DNA of 64,000 bases from Paguma larvata (GCA_030068075.1 JAINVK010001252.1:1-64000), one strand, 5' to 3'. Positions 24,251 to 48,005 are shown, counted from the stretch's first letter. Made by a program: numbers and translations. The notes: generated from the sequence alone by a model not told the origin.

Positions 24251-24987
24251 AAATAAACATAAAAAAAAAAAACAAACAAAAAACGGAATTCTGCAAGGCG
24301 TCTAGTCCAACATCTCAAGAGACTCTGCTAACACAGTGCAGCTTCTGCAGAAAGAGCCTGTGAGAGGGGAGGTTCATTGGCTTAAAAGATGGCATGTGAC
24401 TTATCCAGTTGGTCGAAACTCCATTTTACAATGAGAAAAATAAAGCCTGTTGGATTGTGACTTACCTGATTATGTGACGAGGCAGCTGAGTGCTTCCTGG
24501 GGTGAAACTCGTGAGGAGCATGATGAAACCGAGACTGCCGGCCCAGCCTCTGAAACCCGTGGGACTGGACTTCTTGGATGTGAAAGCAGGAGGGGTGTCT
24601 GTCTAGGTGCAAGCTTGAAAATTCTCCGAATCCACTAAAGTCACAATTTTACTAGTGTCTTTGCAGAGGGATTTCTGGTGGAAATTAATACATTGATTTT
24701 TATTCCAGAATACAGATGCTGTTCATCTTGCTCTGAAATTAAATAATTCTGAACTGATGGGGAGAAAACTCAGAGTCATGCGTTCTGTCAGTAAAGAAAA
24801 ATTGAAGCCAAATTCAAATCCCAGCTCGAAGAATGTCGGGAAACCTAAACAGGGACTTAATATCGATTCAAAAAACGTAGGACATTCTAAAAGTTTGTTT
24901 ATTGGAGAAAAAGCTGTTCTCCTTAAGAAGAAAAAGAAAGGACAGAAGAAAAATGGACGGACTAAGAAACAGAAAAAACAGAAGTAA
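7152..24987 (+). CDS. RBM34: RBM34, RNA-binding motif protein 34 (11 exons; frame break in exon 1 as written)
   Basis: RBM34 is a nucleolar protein with two RRM domains. It is related to yeast Nop12, which takes part in pre-rRNA processing of the large subunit. Exons: 7152-7211, 7312-7486, 7939-8075, 11724-11955, 12724-12783, 16261-16304, 20644-20727, 20880-20943, 22533-22572, 22810-22928 and 24709-24987. All ten introns are GT-AG and phases match across exons 2-11. The product has a basic N-terminus, then RRM1 (about 186-283; RNP2 TVFVGNLPV, RNP1-like NAYVVFK) and RRM2 (about 290-364; RNP2 SVFVGNLPY, RNP1 GRGFGYVLF). It ends in a lysine-rich tail (KKKKKGQKKNGRTKKQKKQK), a likely nucleolar signal. 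The length is 430 codons, equal to human, if one G of the four-G run at 7170-7173 is discounted. As written, the ATG at 7152 is out of frame with exon 2. Either the sequence has an error or the allele is altered. Confidence 0.93.
7312..7486 (+). CDS. RBM34: RBM34 exon 2
   Basis: Lies between an acceptor AG at 7310-7311 and donor GTAAGT at 7487. The first base completes a Gly codon from exon 1, and 58 codons follow, including GQVASSLF and LASLFSSSEPQLQPVYVPVPK, both characteristic of the RBM34 N-terminal region. Intron 1 is only 100 bases. Confidence 0.9.
7586..7809 (-). mobile_element. Can-SINE (felid type), near full length
   Basis: Inserted minus-strand in RBM34 intron 2, with a perfect 16-base duplication AGATAGGGTTAATTCT at 7570-7585 and 7810-7825. 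Close to the family consensus, so relatively recent. Confidence 0.93.
7939..8075 (+). CDS. RBM34: RBM34 exon 3
   Basis: Encodes a charged linker starting ETIKKRKRDEEEESTSQ and ending KKLANR. The acceptor is AG at 7937-7938. The donor after AACAG is GTCGGT, weaker than its neighbours. The exon contains the first in-frame Met downstream of the exon 1 break, at about residue 108. Confidence 0.88.
8176..8360 (+). mobile_element. Old L1-like remnant (tentative)
   Basis: Resembles the same ancient 3'UTR type as 6700-6840 (TATACCCAGCACCCACAAGT then TTTCATCTC). Low identity. Confidence 0.3.
9419..9976 (-). mobile_element. MER2/Tigger-type DNA transposon relic, split by a SINE
   Basis: Inverted ends CAGTTGACATTTGAACAGTG (left) and TTGTTCAAGAGTCACCTG (right), with inner phrases typical of MER2-type Tigger elements. 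A TA dinucleotide precedes the left end. The SINE at 9651-9862 interrupts it. Confidence 0.65.
9651..9862 (+). mobile_element. Can-SINE (felid type)
   Basis: Head GGGGGCAACCTGGGTGGCTC, tail AAATAAATAAACGTTT. The flanks AAAAATCATAAGG and AAAAATTATAAGG form the duplication inside the Tigger relic. Confidence 0.9.
10550..10745 (+). mobile_element. L2-like LINE 3' end (tentative)
   Basis: Runs from a GAGAAGCCTT phrase through TTGTGTCCCCAAATGCTAGA to ACCTAGTAAATATTTACCGA, the usual layout of an L2 3' end. Confidence 0.5.
10803..10925 (+). mobile_element. Short Can-SINE
   Basis: GGGACGCCTACC..., GAGACTCTTGATCTTG, GAGCCCCACTTTGGGTGTAG, then an A-rich tail: the short subfamily without the CT-rich linker. 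Confidence 0.7.
11320..11508 (-). mobile_element. Can-SINE
   Basis: Long T tract, GGTGAGAGCGTGAGCGGGGA, GAGCCACCCGGGTGCCCC-type head in reverse. The flanks share an AATTTTTTTCTAAT-like duplication. Confidence 0.85.
11724..11955 (+). CDS. RBM34: RBM34 exon 4 (start of RRM1)
   Basis: The acceptor follows a long T-rich tract and the donor is GTAAGC at 11956. It encodes an acidic/basic linker (DFEEEIHQKQGQKR) and then ERTVFVGNLPVTCNKK, the RNP2 strand that opens RRM1. Confidence 0.92.
12245..12345 (+). mobile_element. L2/MIR-type remnant (tentative)
   Basis: Ends with GGGGGCTCAATAAATATTTG then a GAATGAATA stretch, a typical ancient LINE 3' end. Confidence 0.4.
12724..12783 (+). CDS. RBM34: RBM34 exon 5
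   Basis: Twenty codons, KLKSFFKEYGQIESVRFRSL, forming helix 1 and strand 2 of RRM1. T-rich tract plus TAG acceptor; donor GTATGT. Confidence 0.93.
13337..13560 (-). mobile_element. MER5A (hAT-Charlie) element
   Basis: Reverse-complement MER5A layout: TTTCTCAGCCTTGACACTAT, GGACATTTTGTGCCGGATGA, GCGGCATCCCCGGCCTCTAG, GCCAAATGGCCCCAGAGG. Clearly recognisable though diverged. Confidence 0.8.
13830..14036 (-). mobile_element. Can-SINE (felid type)
   Basis: TTTATTCATTTTTGAGAGAC, GCAGGGCTCGAACCCACGAA and GAGCCACCCGGGTGCCCC mark a full minus-strand copy. Confidence 0.9.
14265..14292. repeat. (CA)n microsatellite
   Basis: ACAC repeats preceded by a short GC/CG run. Likely polymorphic. Confidence 0.9.
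14828..15055 (-). mobile_element. Can-SINE (felid type)
   Basis: Near-consensus copy flanked by an 18-base duplication, TCAAGCTTTCCTTTTTAT (14810-14827) and TCAAGCTTTCCTTTTTAA (15056-15073), identical except for the last base. Confidence 0.92.
15520..15561. repeat. Perfect 21-base tandem duplication
   Basis: Two identical adjacent units starting GCATTGCTGACGGTCAGAGT, each 21 bases (15520-15540 and 15541-15561). Confidence 0.9.
16261..16304 (+). CDS. RBM34: RBM34 exon 6
   Basis: A 44-base micro-exon encoding IPAEGTLSKKLAAI plus two bases of a Lys codon. T-rich tract plus AAAAG acceptor; donor GTAAGT at 16305. It forms the extended loop inside RRM1. Confidence 0.92.
17125..17480 (+). mobile_element. 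L1 fragment, sense (end of ORF2 to 3'UTR)
   Basis: Shows TATTTACAATAGCCAAGATA, GTGGACCTTGAAGGCATTAT, GCTAAGTGAAGTAAGTCAGA and GTGGTTGCCAGGGGAGG, the known end of L1 ORF2 and the 3'UTR start. A (CA)n tract (about 17195-17235) has expanded inside it. No intact frame. Confidence 0.8.
17195..17235. repeat. (GC)n/(CA)n microsatellite
   Basis: GCGCGCGC followed by a long CACACA tract within the L1 fragment. Confidence 0.9.
17483..17676 (-). mobile_element. Can-SINE
   Basis: AACATTTATTTATTTTTTGA, GAGCTGTCAGCACAGAGCCC and AAGCCACCCAGGCCCCC in minus orientation. Confidence 0.88.
18140..18153 (+). promoter_or_regulatory. CTCF-like motif (one mismatch)
   Basis: CCAGCAGAGGTCGG matches CCASYAGRKGGCRS at 13 of 14 positions. 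A single motif in unique intronic sequence; occupancy unknown. Confidence 0.3.
18648..18848 (-). mobile_element. Can-SINE (diverged)
   Basis: TTTTAGAGAGCGTGTGCG, CAAGCAGGCTCCGTGCTCC, GAGGCACCCAGGTGCCCCC. Flanks AAGAGATTTTTCA and AAGAGTTTTTAAA are similar. Confidence 0.85.
18893..19285 (-). mobile_element. ERVL-MaLR solo LTR (MST/MLT1 type)
   Basis: Reverse-complement layout of a MaLR LTR: TTAGTCTGTTTGGGCTGCTA, GGCTTATAAACAATAGAAAT, CTTCCTGGTTCATTGCCAGT, CCACCCTCATGACCTTAGCC, ATTTCAACATACGAATTTGG. No internal retroviral region adjoins it, so it is a solo relic without coding potential. Confidence 0.82.
19340..19530 (+). mobile_element. MIR-like SINE remnant
   Basis: Order GTAGGGGCTGCGGAGTC ... 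CTCAGCTTCTCTATCCATAA ... GATTAAATGAATACATACAG matches an ancient MIR. Confidence 0.55.
20644..20727 (+). CDS. RBM34: RBM34 exon 7
   Basis: Encodes RKIHPDQKNINAYVVFKDES and on to ALKR, including the RNP1-like strand of RRM1. Acceptor TAG at 20641-20643, donor GTAATT at 20728. Confidence 0.93.
20880..20943 (+). CDS. RBM34: RBM34 exon 8
   Basis: Encodes NGAQFADGFRIRVDLASETS and a final Ser, the end of RRM1 and the inter-RRM linker. Acceptor GCAG, donor GTAAGT. The intron before it is only 152 bases. Confidence 0.93.
21367..21574 (-). mobile_element. Can-SINE lacking its 5' end
   Basis: Long T tract, TTATTTTTGAGAGAGAGCAT, GAGATCATGACCTGAGCTGA, ending at GAGCCAC. The usual CCAGGCGCCCC head is missing, so the copy is 5'-truncated. 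Confidence 0.87.
22140..22285 (-). mobile_element. hAT-type DNA transposon relic (same family as 800-1255)
   Basis: Minus-strand counterpart: TTTTATTAGCACACAACCAT, then ACCACTTGGCCCGCAGTGCC and TGCGGTCTGGCCC. Confidence 0.5.
22533..22572 (+). CDS. RBM34: RBM34 exon 9 (RNP2 of RRM2)
   Basis: A 40-base exon, RDKRSVFVGNLPY plus the first base of a Lys codon. Acceptor TTTCAG, donor GTAAGT. Confidence 0.93.
22810..22928 (+). CDS. RBM34: RBM34 exon 10 (RRM2 core)
   Basis: Encodes VEESAIEEHFLDCGKIVAVR and continues to GRGFGYVLFE, carrying the RNP1 motif with its aromatic residues. Acceptor TTTTTAG, donor GTATGG. Confidence 0.93.
23799..24004 (-). mobile_element. Can-SINE with an internal short duplication
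   Basis: GTTTACTTATTTATTTTGAG, GTCAGCACAGAGCCTGATG, GAGCCATTGCGGTGCCCC. An internal segment AGCTCGAGTTGGGGAGAGG recurs almost exactly as AGCTCGAGTAGGGGAGAGG. Confidence 0.85.
24146..24272 (+). mobile_element. Can-SINE with internal deletion
   Basis: Head GGGGCGCCTGGGTGGCTCAG, then a jump from AAGTGTCCTAACTCT to GCGCTGACAGCACAGAGCCT, a (CT)n tract and an A tail. The B-box region is missing. Confidence 0.85.
24709..24987 (+). CDS. RBM34: RBM34 exon 11, C-terminus and stop
   Basis: Acceptor ATTCCAG, then 92 codons and TAA at 24985-24987. It encodes the end of RRM2 (NTDAVHLALKLNNSELMGRK) and a basic tail with SLFIGEKAVLL followed by many lysines, typical of nucleolar targeting. Confidence 0.93.
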   Translation, partial: NTDAVHLALKLNNSELMGRKLRVMRSVSKEKLKPNSNPSSKNVGKPKQGLNIDSKNVGHSKSLFIGEKAVLLKKKKKGQKKNGRTKKQKKQK

Positions 24988-25050
24988 CAATCCAGAGATT
25001 ATTTTGCTCCCACTGAGTACTCATAATAAAAGTGTGGTAAACCCGTGTAT
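24988..25050 (+). other. RBM34: RBM34 3'UTR (short)
   Basis: The AATAAA at 25025-25030 lies only about 40 bases after the stop, so the 3'UTR is expected to end near 25045-25050. A longer form cannot be excluded. Confidence 0.65.
25025..25030 (+). terminator. RBM34: RBM34 poly(A) signal
   Basis: Canonical AATAAA followed by a TG-rich element (AGTGTGG), about 40 bases after the RBM34 stop. Confidence 0.7.
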
Positions 25051-25768
25051 CAAGTTGCAAAATTTTTTATGGGTGGTGCGTGTGAAACGTGGGAACGTTT
25101 TTAGTTTATTCACATTTTAATAGCACCTTTGAAGCATTTATTTTAAGATGTAAGCAGATTAGTCACCAGCGATTATGTGTTACTGCCGATGATTTTAGAC
25201 TTAGGGTAGACACTTAGAATTAAAAAAAAAAAAGAATCTTAGTTGTTCTGTATTAGCGTATGATGGGAATATGTAATTAACATGTCAGACTGTTGTTTCA
25301 AGAATTACTTGGGATGAGACTAAATTAAAGTGACTAAATTAAAAATATATATATATACACACACACACACCTTAATACAGATTGGACCTAGATAGGTCGG
25401 AATACTGATCTAATACAAATCACAATCCCAAAGAAGAAAGGTTTGAAGGGCTGTTACGTTAACAGCCACTAATTTTTTTTCCCCCATTTTGCTTGAATTT
25501 GTGAAAAGTGGAGTTTGGGGTTTTTATTTTAATTAATGAATGAAAGAATATTATATGAAATGTTCCTTTGATTTCTTATTCTAACGGTAATTAAACTCGT
25601 TTTTGAAGTCCTTGGCAAACTGTCTTTAAAGCAGATCTCTACTTTTATTTCTGTTGTTCATTTGGAAAAATACTCTCCCAGGAAAACTTGTGATTCTTAA
25701 ATTAGTGTCACGCAGTAGAATGAAATGAAACAATCCTTCAAAAAGATCCTACTTAAAGGATATTTTCT

Positions 25769-25898
25769 GGGGTGCCTGGGTGACTCAGTTGGTTAAGCGT
25801 CCGACTCTGGCTCAGGTCACGATCTCGTGGTTCACAGGTTTGAGCCCCACATCAGACTCTGTGCTGACAACTTAGAGCCTGGAGCCTGCTTCAGATTC

Positions 25899-25931
<33 letters not shown>

Positions 25932-25994
25932 CTGTCTCTCTCTGCACCTCCTCCACTCTGCACATGCTCTCTCAAAAATAATTGTTGAAAAAAC
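25769..25994 (+). mobile_element. Can-SINE (felid type) with (GT)n expansion
   Basis: Flanked by a perfect 14-base duplication AAAGGATATTTTCT (25755-25768 and 25995-26008). A (GT)n tract at about 25902-25931 replaces part of the CT linker. Confidence 0.92.
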
Positions 25995-26822
25995 AAAGGA
26001 TATTTTCTGATAAAATATGGTAATTAAGCCATAAAGTTCAACAAGGGGAGAGAATACCGTTGTATTGCCGTGGGACTTAAGCTTGTGCTGCAGCTGTCGC
26101 CCCTGTCACGGATCTTACCAAGCTGCATCCGTGTCAGGGGGGGCGGGGTGGGAGAAACCCAGGGGTGCCGGTCTGAGGCGGGCAGAATCAGCAATGCAGG
26201 TGTCGTGTCACCGAGGTGGAGAAGGGGCTTGAGGGATAGTGAGTTATTTCCTGATTATTTTGAAAATCTCATCTTTTGGTTGTAGCTTCAGGGAAACCTA
26301 ATGATCTTTAAAATGTACTTTGTAGAAATCAGAGCTCTATTTTACTGTATCCAGAGACTGGGTGTTTTATGCTTAGCATCCCCTATGGTGCCTAAAATCT
26401 AGTTTTTTGTAAGTATGGTTCACTAAATACTTATTACTTGATAATCTTGAGCATTTTTGCATGTATTTCCCATTAACCTTTGTATAAAGATGCATCACCT
26501 ATAGACCATATAGAACTATTACTGTAGATACAGACTATATGTAGCATATATTTTTATTGTGTATACCTTATAGTGTGTATTAGCGGATATTTTATGTAAT
26601 GTTCAGTGTATGTATAAATATATCATTTTAGCCTTTTTTTCCTTTCATAATTTAGTTTTTATTGGTTGTTCTGATATATAAGTTCAGTCTTTAACATGGG
26701 GTTCTCCTTTGGTCTTTAGGTTTTTGTGTAAAGAGCCATGGGCCGCAGTATAAGGGCATTTGGTTCTTGACCAACCTCTGTGCATGACTTTGGACAACCC
26801 TTTATCTAAATATCTTGATTGA

Positions 26823-27025
26823 GGGGCGCCTGGGTGGCTCAGTTGGTTAAGTGGCCGACTTTGGCTCAGGTCATGATCTCACATCTGTGAGTTCGAGCCC
26901 CACGTGGAGCTCTGTGCTGATGGCTCATCAGAGCCTGGAGCCTGCTTCAGATTCTGTATCTCCCTCTCTCTCTGCCCTTCCACGGCTCACGCTGTTTCTA
27001 TGTCTCTCAAAAATAAATAAACGTT
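26823..27025 (+). mobile_element. Can-SINE A of a three-SINE nest
   Basis: Near-consensus copy ending AAATAAATAAACGTT. The whole nest is flanked by AAATATCTTGATTGA at 26808-26822 and 27511-27525, so this copy was inserted first. Confidence 0.92.
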
Positions 27026-27231
27026 GGGGCGCCGGGGTGGCTCAGTCAGTTAAGTGTCTGACTTTGGCTCAGGTCATGATCTTGCGGTTTGTGAGTTCGA
27101 GTCCTGCGTCAGGCTCTGTGCTGACAGCTCAAAGCCTGGAGCCTCCTTCAGATTCTGTCTCCCCCTCTCTTTGCCCCTCCCATGCTCATGCTCTATCTCT
27201 CTCTGTCTCTCAATAATAAAAACATTTTTTT
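27026..27231 (+). mobile_element. Can-SINE B of a three-SINE nest
   Basis: Starts GGGGCGCCGGGGTGGCTCAG directly at the tail of SINE A and ends with an AATAATAAAAACATTTTT tail. Confidence 0.9.
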
Positions 27232-27460
27232 GGGGCGCCTGGGTGGCTCAGTTGGTTGGACGGCCGACTTCAGCTCAGGTCATGATCTCACGGTCTGTGA
27301 GTTCAAGCCCCGCGTCGGGCTCTGTGCTCACGGCTCAGAGCCTGGAGCCTGTTTCAGATTCTGTATCTCCCTCTCTCTCTGCCCTTCCCCTGCTTATACT
27401 CTGTCTCTGTGTCTCTCAAAATAAATAAACGTTAAAAAAAAAAAAAAGTTAAAAAAAAAT
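27232..27460 (+). mobile_element. Can-SINE C of a three-SINE nest
   Basis: Inserted into the tail of SINE B, shown by the perfect 18-base duplication AATAATAAAAACATTTTT at 27213-27230 and 27461-27478. Confidence 0.92.
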
Positions 27461-27673
27461 AATAATAAAAACATTTTTAAAAATTTAAAAAATAAACATT
27501 AAAAATATTTAAATATCTTGATTGATGAAATAAGAGACTTTAACTTTATTCTGTGACTAGTACATTGATGGATATATTTAACTGACATGGAAGTTTCACA
27601 TGACATTACTGGTCCTTCTATACATGTCATTTCCTGATACTTCAAATTCTATTTTCTTAAAAACACCAGTTGT

Positions 27674-27873
27674 GGGGCACCTGGGTGCCTCAGTTGGTTA
27701 AGCATCCGACTTTGGCCCAGGTCATGATCTCCTGGTTCCTGAGTTTAAGCCCCATGTCAAGCTCTCTGATGACAACCCAGAGACCAGAGCCTGCTTCAGA
27801 TTCTGTGTCATCCTCTCTGTCTGCTCCTCTCCTGCTCATGACTATCTCTCTCTCTCTCAAAAATAAACATTAA
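27674..27873 (+). mobile_element. Can-SINE (felid type)
   Basis: GGGGCACCTGGGTGCCTCAG head, AAAAATAAACATTAAAAAA tail. Confidence 0.9.
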
Positions 27874-28499
27874 AAAAATGTTTTTCACCACCAATTACGA
27901 TCCACTGGGTCATGATCCACCAGTATTCCACAACACACTAATGATTTCACTCACAAACAAGTGCATAGGGGGTGCCAGGCGGTTTCTGTTTCAGGAGTCT
28001 ATGCTTGCGTTTTACAACAGGTGTTTTAAAACATTAAGGGAAAAGGACAGATGTTGCTCTAACTTTGCTTCATATCAGCATATTGCCTGGTATATTGAAC
28101 TTCATAATTGTGACCTGAACACTTACATCATGTGTATTATGCCCAACACAGAGCTAGTTCTTTGTTCATCTTATGGCCATGTAGTCTCTTCAAGTTTTCA
28201 AGAGAGTTAAGTTCTAGGCCTCATTGCATCTGTGTGCCCTCGGACAAGTCTTTTGTGTTCCAACACATCTGAGGCTTAGGATATACCTCTAACAGCTGAG
28301 GTCACTGGCAAGTTTGGGGACAGGAAGAATCCGAATGTATGTGTGCAGCACATAAGGAAAAGCTTTTTGTGTTACTCTGTTGTGTGTAAATCTCAATTAC
28401 TATCTTTGCTTTGGTACAGAATGCATCTCTATACCCTTCCCTCTCCACCCCAGTCCCGGCAATGCATACATACCTTTGGTCCTGTTTCTGGTCTTCCAT

Positions 28500-29430
28500 T
28501 GGGTATCAATTAAGCAAAAGGGCTTTCCCAACCTCCTGGACTAGGCTAGGGGCTCCAGCTGAATGTGTCCGTTAAGTACCCTTGCAATAACTTCTGACAC
28601 CGACGACCCAGAGTTTGGCCAAACTTCATAGGTTAAGCACAGTCTCCTACAAGACTGCCTTCAGACAGCTGACAAAACTTGAGGGTGGGGGTGGGGTCTC
28701 CAGGTCACGGTCTTATGACCATCTGGCTATTAGTTTGGGGGTTCCCACTACCCCCTCAGGTTCAATAATTGGCTATAAGGACTTAACTCAGGAACATGGT
28801 ATACTTATTTTATTTAAGTAATCTCTACACCCAACATGGGGCCGGAACTCACAAGCAGGAGATCAAGAGTCCTATGTTCTTCTGACTGAGCCAGTCAGGC
28901 ACCCCAGGAACATGTTGCACTTATAATTACAGCTTTATTACAGAGAAAAAAGAAACCAGCCAAATGGAAAGACGCATAGGGAGAGGTCTGGGAGAGTCCC
29001 ACAGATGAAGCTTCTGTTGTCCCCTCCCTTTGGAGTCAGAACACCTCACCCTCCTAGCACATGGCACATTGGTGTAGAATTACACAGTGTATTGTCAACC
29101 TAGGAGACTCACCTGCTTCTGGGTCCTGAGTATTTATTTCGGTTTCATTAAGTAGGCCATTTGAATCTCCAGCTCGCCTCCGCTCCAACCCCGACCTTCC
29201 CAAAGGTAGGGTTGGTATCAGCTGGATCCAAGACTCAACCCTCTAAGCACATGGTTGGTCTTTCTGGCCTGGCTAGCCCCCATCAGAGTGGACTCCTTAG
29301 CATAAACTGCCAGGGCTCACCCTGAGTAAGAGACATCATTGTCACTCCCAAGGTTTAAGAGGATCCCTCCCTATGACTGGGGACAGAGGCAACCACATTG
29401 TTAGGACACAAACTTGAAGGTCCCTTCTCT
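28500..29430 (-). mobile_element. Possible ERVL-type LTR (MER21-like), split by a short SINE
   Basis: Phrases such as TTATTACAGAGAAAAAAGAA, GGGAGAGTCCCACAGATGAA, TGTTGTCCCCTCCCTTTGGA and GGGTCCTGAGTATTTATTTC recall MER21-type LTRs in reverse orientation. No coding remnant is visible. The class assignment is from memory and uncertain; the limits are approximate. Confidence 0.4.
28799..28905 (-). mobile_element. Short Can-SINE
   Basis: TTTAAGTAATCTCTACACCC and GAGCCAGTCAGGCACCCC, with a perfect duplication AGGAACATG at 28790-28798 and 28906-28914. Confidence 0.88.
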
Positions 29431-29905
29431 CCCCTACCCCTCTCAATTTATAGTTATTTAATGTCTTTCTAACCAAGGTTTTGTCTTTTTAATCTACCAT
29501 ATATAATGTTTCCAGGGACTATAAGACAACTCATGTTTTCAATTTTCTTCCATCTCTTTTATCCATTATATTTTTCCAGGAATCAGCGTGATTTTCTTCC
29601 ACCCCTCTCAAGCCTATATTGTGATATTCTTTCGACACTGGGTCACTAGATTATGTTGCTCGCTGTAAAGCGGATTGTGACTGAACTTGGAAAGCAAATT
29701 CAGTTCAATTCAAAGGAGTCACAGGTTGTCTATATTACACAAGAATTAATACTAAGTATTTGTCACCAGTCCCTTCCATCTTTGGCACAAGCAAAGAAGT
29801 CAGCTACAAAGTCTTTTGAGTATGTGACTGACGGCCACGCACAGCCTTCGCGACGTCACGCTCAGCGGCTCTCCCGGAAGTGCGAGGTCACTTGCAAAAC
29901 GCTGA

Positions 29906-45248
<15,343 letters not shown>

Positions 45249-46619
45249 GGAACCAATGTCAACATAATATCAATTAAAAATATTTTTAAAATCCTAACTC
45301 GGAAGATGAGCAGCTCTGGGGGAATAAGGGCAAATAGGCTGGTTATGGACTGTCCTACACTGAAATCTACCAAAGTTAATTTTTACTTTGTGTAGATCCA
45401 TTTGTCTGTTTTATTTATTTATCCCAGTGAAAAGTGTATTTTGATAGAAATCTTCTCATTTTATAAATACACTACGAGTTACTGAAATATCATGGATTTA
45501 TTTTATTCCTAAACTGTGCAATTAAAATGTACATATAACATCACATTACTTACCTTAAAAATGCTCAGTGCTTAGTTTTGAAAACGTAGGCCAAGAAAAT
45601 GTAGGAGAAAGCTGAAGAATGCATGGTTTTTTTTTAAGCTAGTTCATTTTGTTCTACATGAAAGAATTGGATGGAAATTTGCTTTATCAAAACTAGGCAT
45701 TAAAAGCTTCAAGAGATCGTTTCTTTCCTTTTAATCTCTTAACTACGTGAGATGTGCTGCTGTGCTGTATTAACTCACCTCTGCGTGGATTCGTCTTGAA
45801 ATGTTTTGTTCCAATCAGTGGGCTTAATGTGTTCTGGATATTTATCTCCCTGTATTTTAGATGTATGTAGTTGCAGATAGCACTGGGAATTAACCTATGC
45901 ACATCTTTAACCTAGCCATGCGAGCTTCACCGATTACTGTCTGCCCTCTTTCCTCGTTTATAAATGAGGGAATTGGTCTGCTGATTCAGAGAAGGGTCCC
46001 TTTCAGCTTTTGATTCATTCGGTTCATTCAGCATCTTCAAATCCACCTTCTCCTGAGACATATGTTTGGACACCCAGGCCTTGCATTTTTTATACTCTGA
46101 ATTTTGCATGCTTGCCTGACTGAGTATTTCTGGGTTGATTCTCTCCCCTCCCCCCCCTTTTTAAAGATCTAGCTTGTGTTGATTTTCGCTGAAATCATAT
46201 GGTTCTGTCACTACTCATGTAAATCTGAAACTTAACTTTTAGGGTAACTGGGATGATATGCTTGTAAAATGTTTGTTCACCTTTGCTTTTATCATCAGTG
46301 TATCTCCTTAATCCTCCTTCAGTCTGATTCATTTATCTTGTTTTGATGAGAATAAGGGGTAATCTTATAGCTGAAGCCCTGGAGAGAATGGAGGTGTTCT
46401 CAAAACAGTGACATGTTATCTGCAGGCACAGATTCAACATCAGGCCTGAGAATAAAGATCCTTGGTCCTTGCTGTCATCCGTTGAACCGAATAACAATTC
46501 CTCCGTGTAGAGGTTGCCTTTATTCTAAAACTCTGGAGAGATCCCAAAGATTTTCCTAGGTACCAGACTTTTTATTTTGTTTTACTTAGAAATCTTTCTT
46601 AACCTTGGGTTTTTGTGGT

Positions 46620-46800
46620 TGGGATATAAAGGAAAGCGTTTGGAGTATGGTTCTAAGTTTTTGCCTCTGGACAGCCCCACACCCTTCGGCAGGTCACATT
46701 ACATCTCTGAACTTACCCCTAGTACGCTCATCTATAAGATTAGAATGTCAGACCACACAACTCAGACATTTAAGGACGACTCTTCCTCACGTACCTTCCA
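46620..46800 (+). mobile_element. MIR-like remnant in the TOMM20 3'UTR
   Basis: GGCAGGTCACATTACATCTC followed by CTCATCTATAAGATTAGAAT resembles the MIR core and its AAATGGG region. Confidence 0.5.
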
Positions 46801-48005
46801 GGTTTGTGATCCTGAACCCTTAAACAGTGTGCTTTTATTTTTAATAACACCCAGCCTGCTCTTCTGCGCAGACAGGGAGGTGACCAGTGCAGGGTTGGTT
46901 AGTCAGTTTTACTAATACAGCACAAATCCAAAGCCGCGCAGTGGCAGCTGGTCAGTGGTTGAACACATCGGTAGGAAACCATCTTTTATCCTGGGCCTAC
47001 CCCAGCCAGACGGGGTGTTGAGGCCAGGGGCATTCAGAATATACGTCGGAGTTAGTACACAGGGGAAAAGAGCAAGAGCAAGGGGCACACAGCTCAGCAT
47101 GAGAGGAACGGACCCAGAAAATCTAAGGACCAGCTGGAGGAGTGGGGGGTTGGCCTAGCTGTGGGGGAGGATATGAAGGCTGGATGCTCTGGAGAATTCT
47201 GTCGTCTGAGCCGGGTGTCAGTTTTCTGAAAAATAATCAGCTTTGATCTAATGCCTGCCGAAAAGACTGTGATATCTTCCCATTAGAGCTGATTATGTTG
47301 CCATTTTCTTAAATGACTGACGGTTTTCATAACAGGCACCACTTCTGAAAGTCATTTTGTTAAAAAAAAAAAAAAAAAAAACCTAAGCAAGATTTTTTCC
47401 CCAGACACATAAGTGCGGAACACCGTTTCCTATCTGAAGTTTTAAATGGTGATGCAACCAGGCAGGCAGTAGGGGTGACGCTGGCCAGAGGGGGCTCAGC
47501 CGAAGATTTAGGTAGAGTGGGACAACGGAGTGTGCCCACGTGCTAACGGTGCGCGCTCGGGTAAAGTCTTTGGAAATGGAATTAACGTATCCGTGCGCGT
47601 TGGTGTGCTTCCTTGGGAAAGACTGATTTTTCGATTCCACAATTTGTACTTAAGGTGTAAGCACACGTAAAGTGGGCTTACCTGTCAGTGTCCTGCTATC
47701 CTGGTAACAGATGACTAGGACTTACATTGAACTCTGTAAAGTACATAAAACCTGGTCATAGTAGGCACTCAGTAAGTGTGTGAGTCCTCTTACCCTTCAG
47801 TAAATTTGATTTTTTTTTTAACCATATTTCTGCTTGCTTTCCTGACTTTGTCGAACCAACTTATGGACCAGAGTATTAATAAAATATTGGAGAAGAGAGT
47901 TTGAGAAAATTGGTATATGATGCAGATCCTACACAAAACTGTCTTTCTTGTAACATAAAAAATGCAGTTTTATTATTGCTTGTGCCTCGACTGTTTTAAG
48001 TGAAT

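Larger units (their letters stand above)
20944..24708 (+). other. RBM34: RBM34 introns 8-10: contents
   Basis: Outside exons 9 and 10 this holds SINEs at 21367, 23799 and 24146 and a minus-strand relic of the 805-1255 transposon family (22140-22285). The remainder is unique, with no further exon seen. Confidence 0.55.
25051..29820. other. RBM34-TOMM20 intergenic region
   Basis: About 4.8 kb holding a (TA)n/(CA)n tract at 25345-25370, a SINE with a (GT)n tract (25769-25994), a three-SINE nest (26808-27525), a further SINE (27674-27873) and an LTR-like block split by a short SINE (about 28500-29430). No gene is seen. Confidence 0.6.

Noticed and set aside
24146..24272. tRNA-like A/B box signals in SINE heads
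   Set aside because: The whole Can-SINE family derives from tRNA-Lys. None of the copies keeps a complete cloverleaf, so no tRNA gene is called.
26851..27428. Recurring frames reading like AQSVKCPTLAQVMISRFVSS
   Set aside because: These are translations of the Can-SINE body and recur at nearly every SINE in the window. They are not genes.
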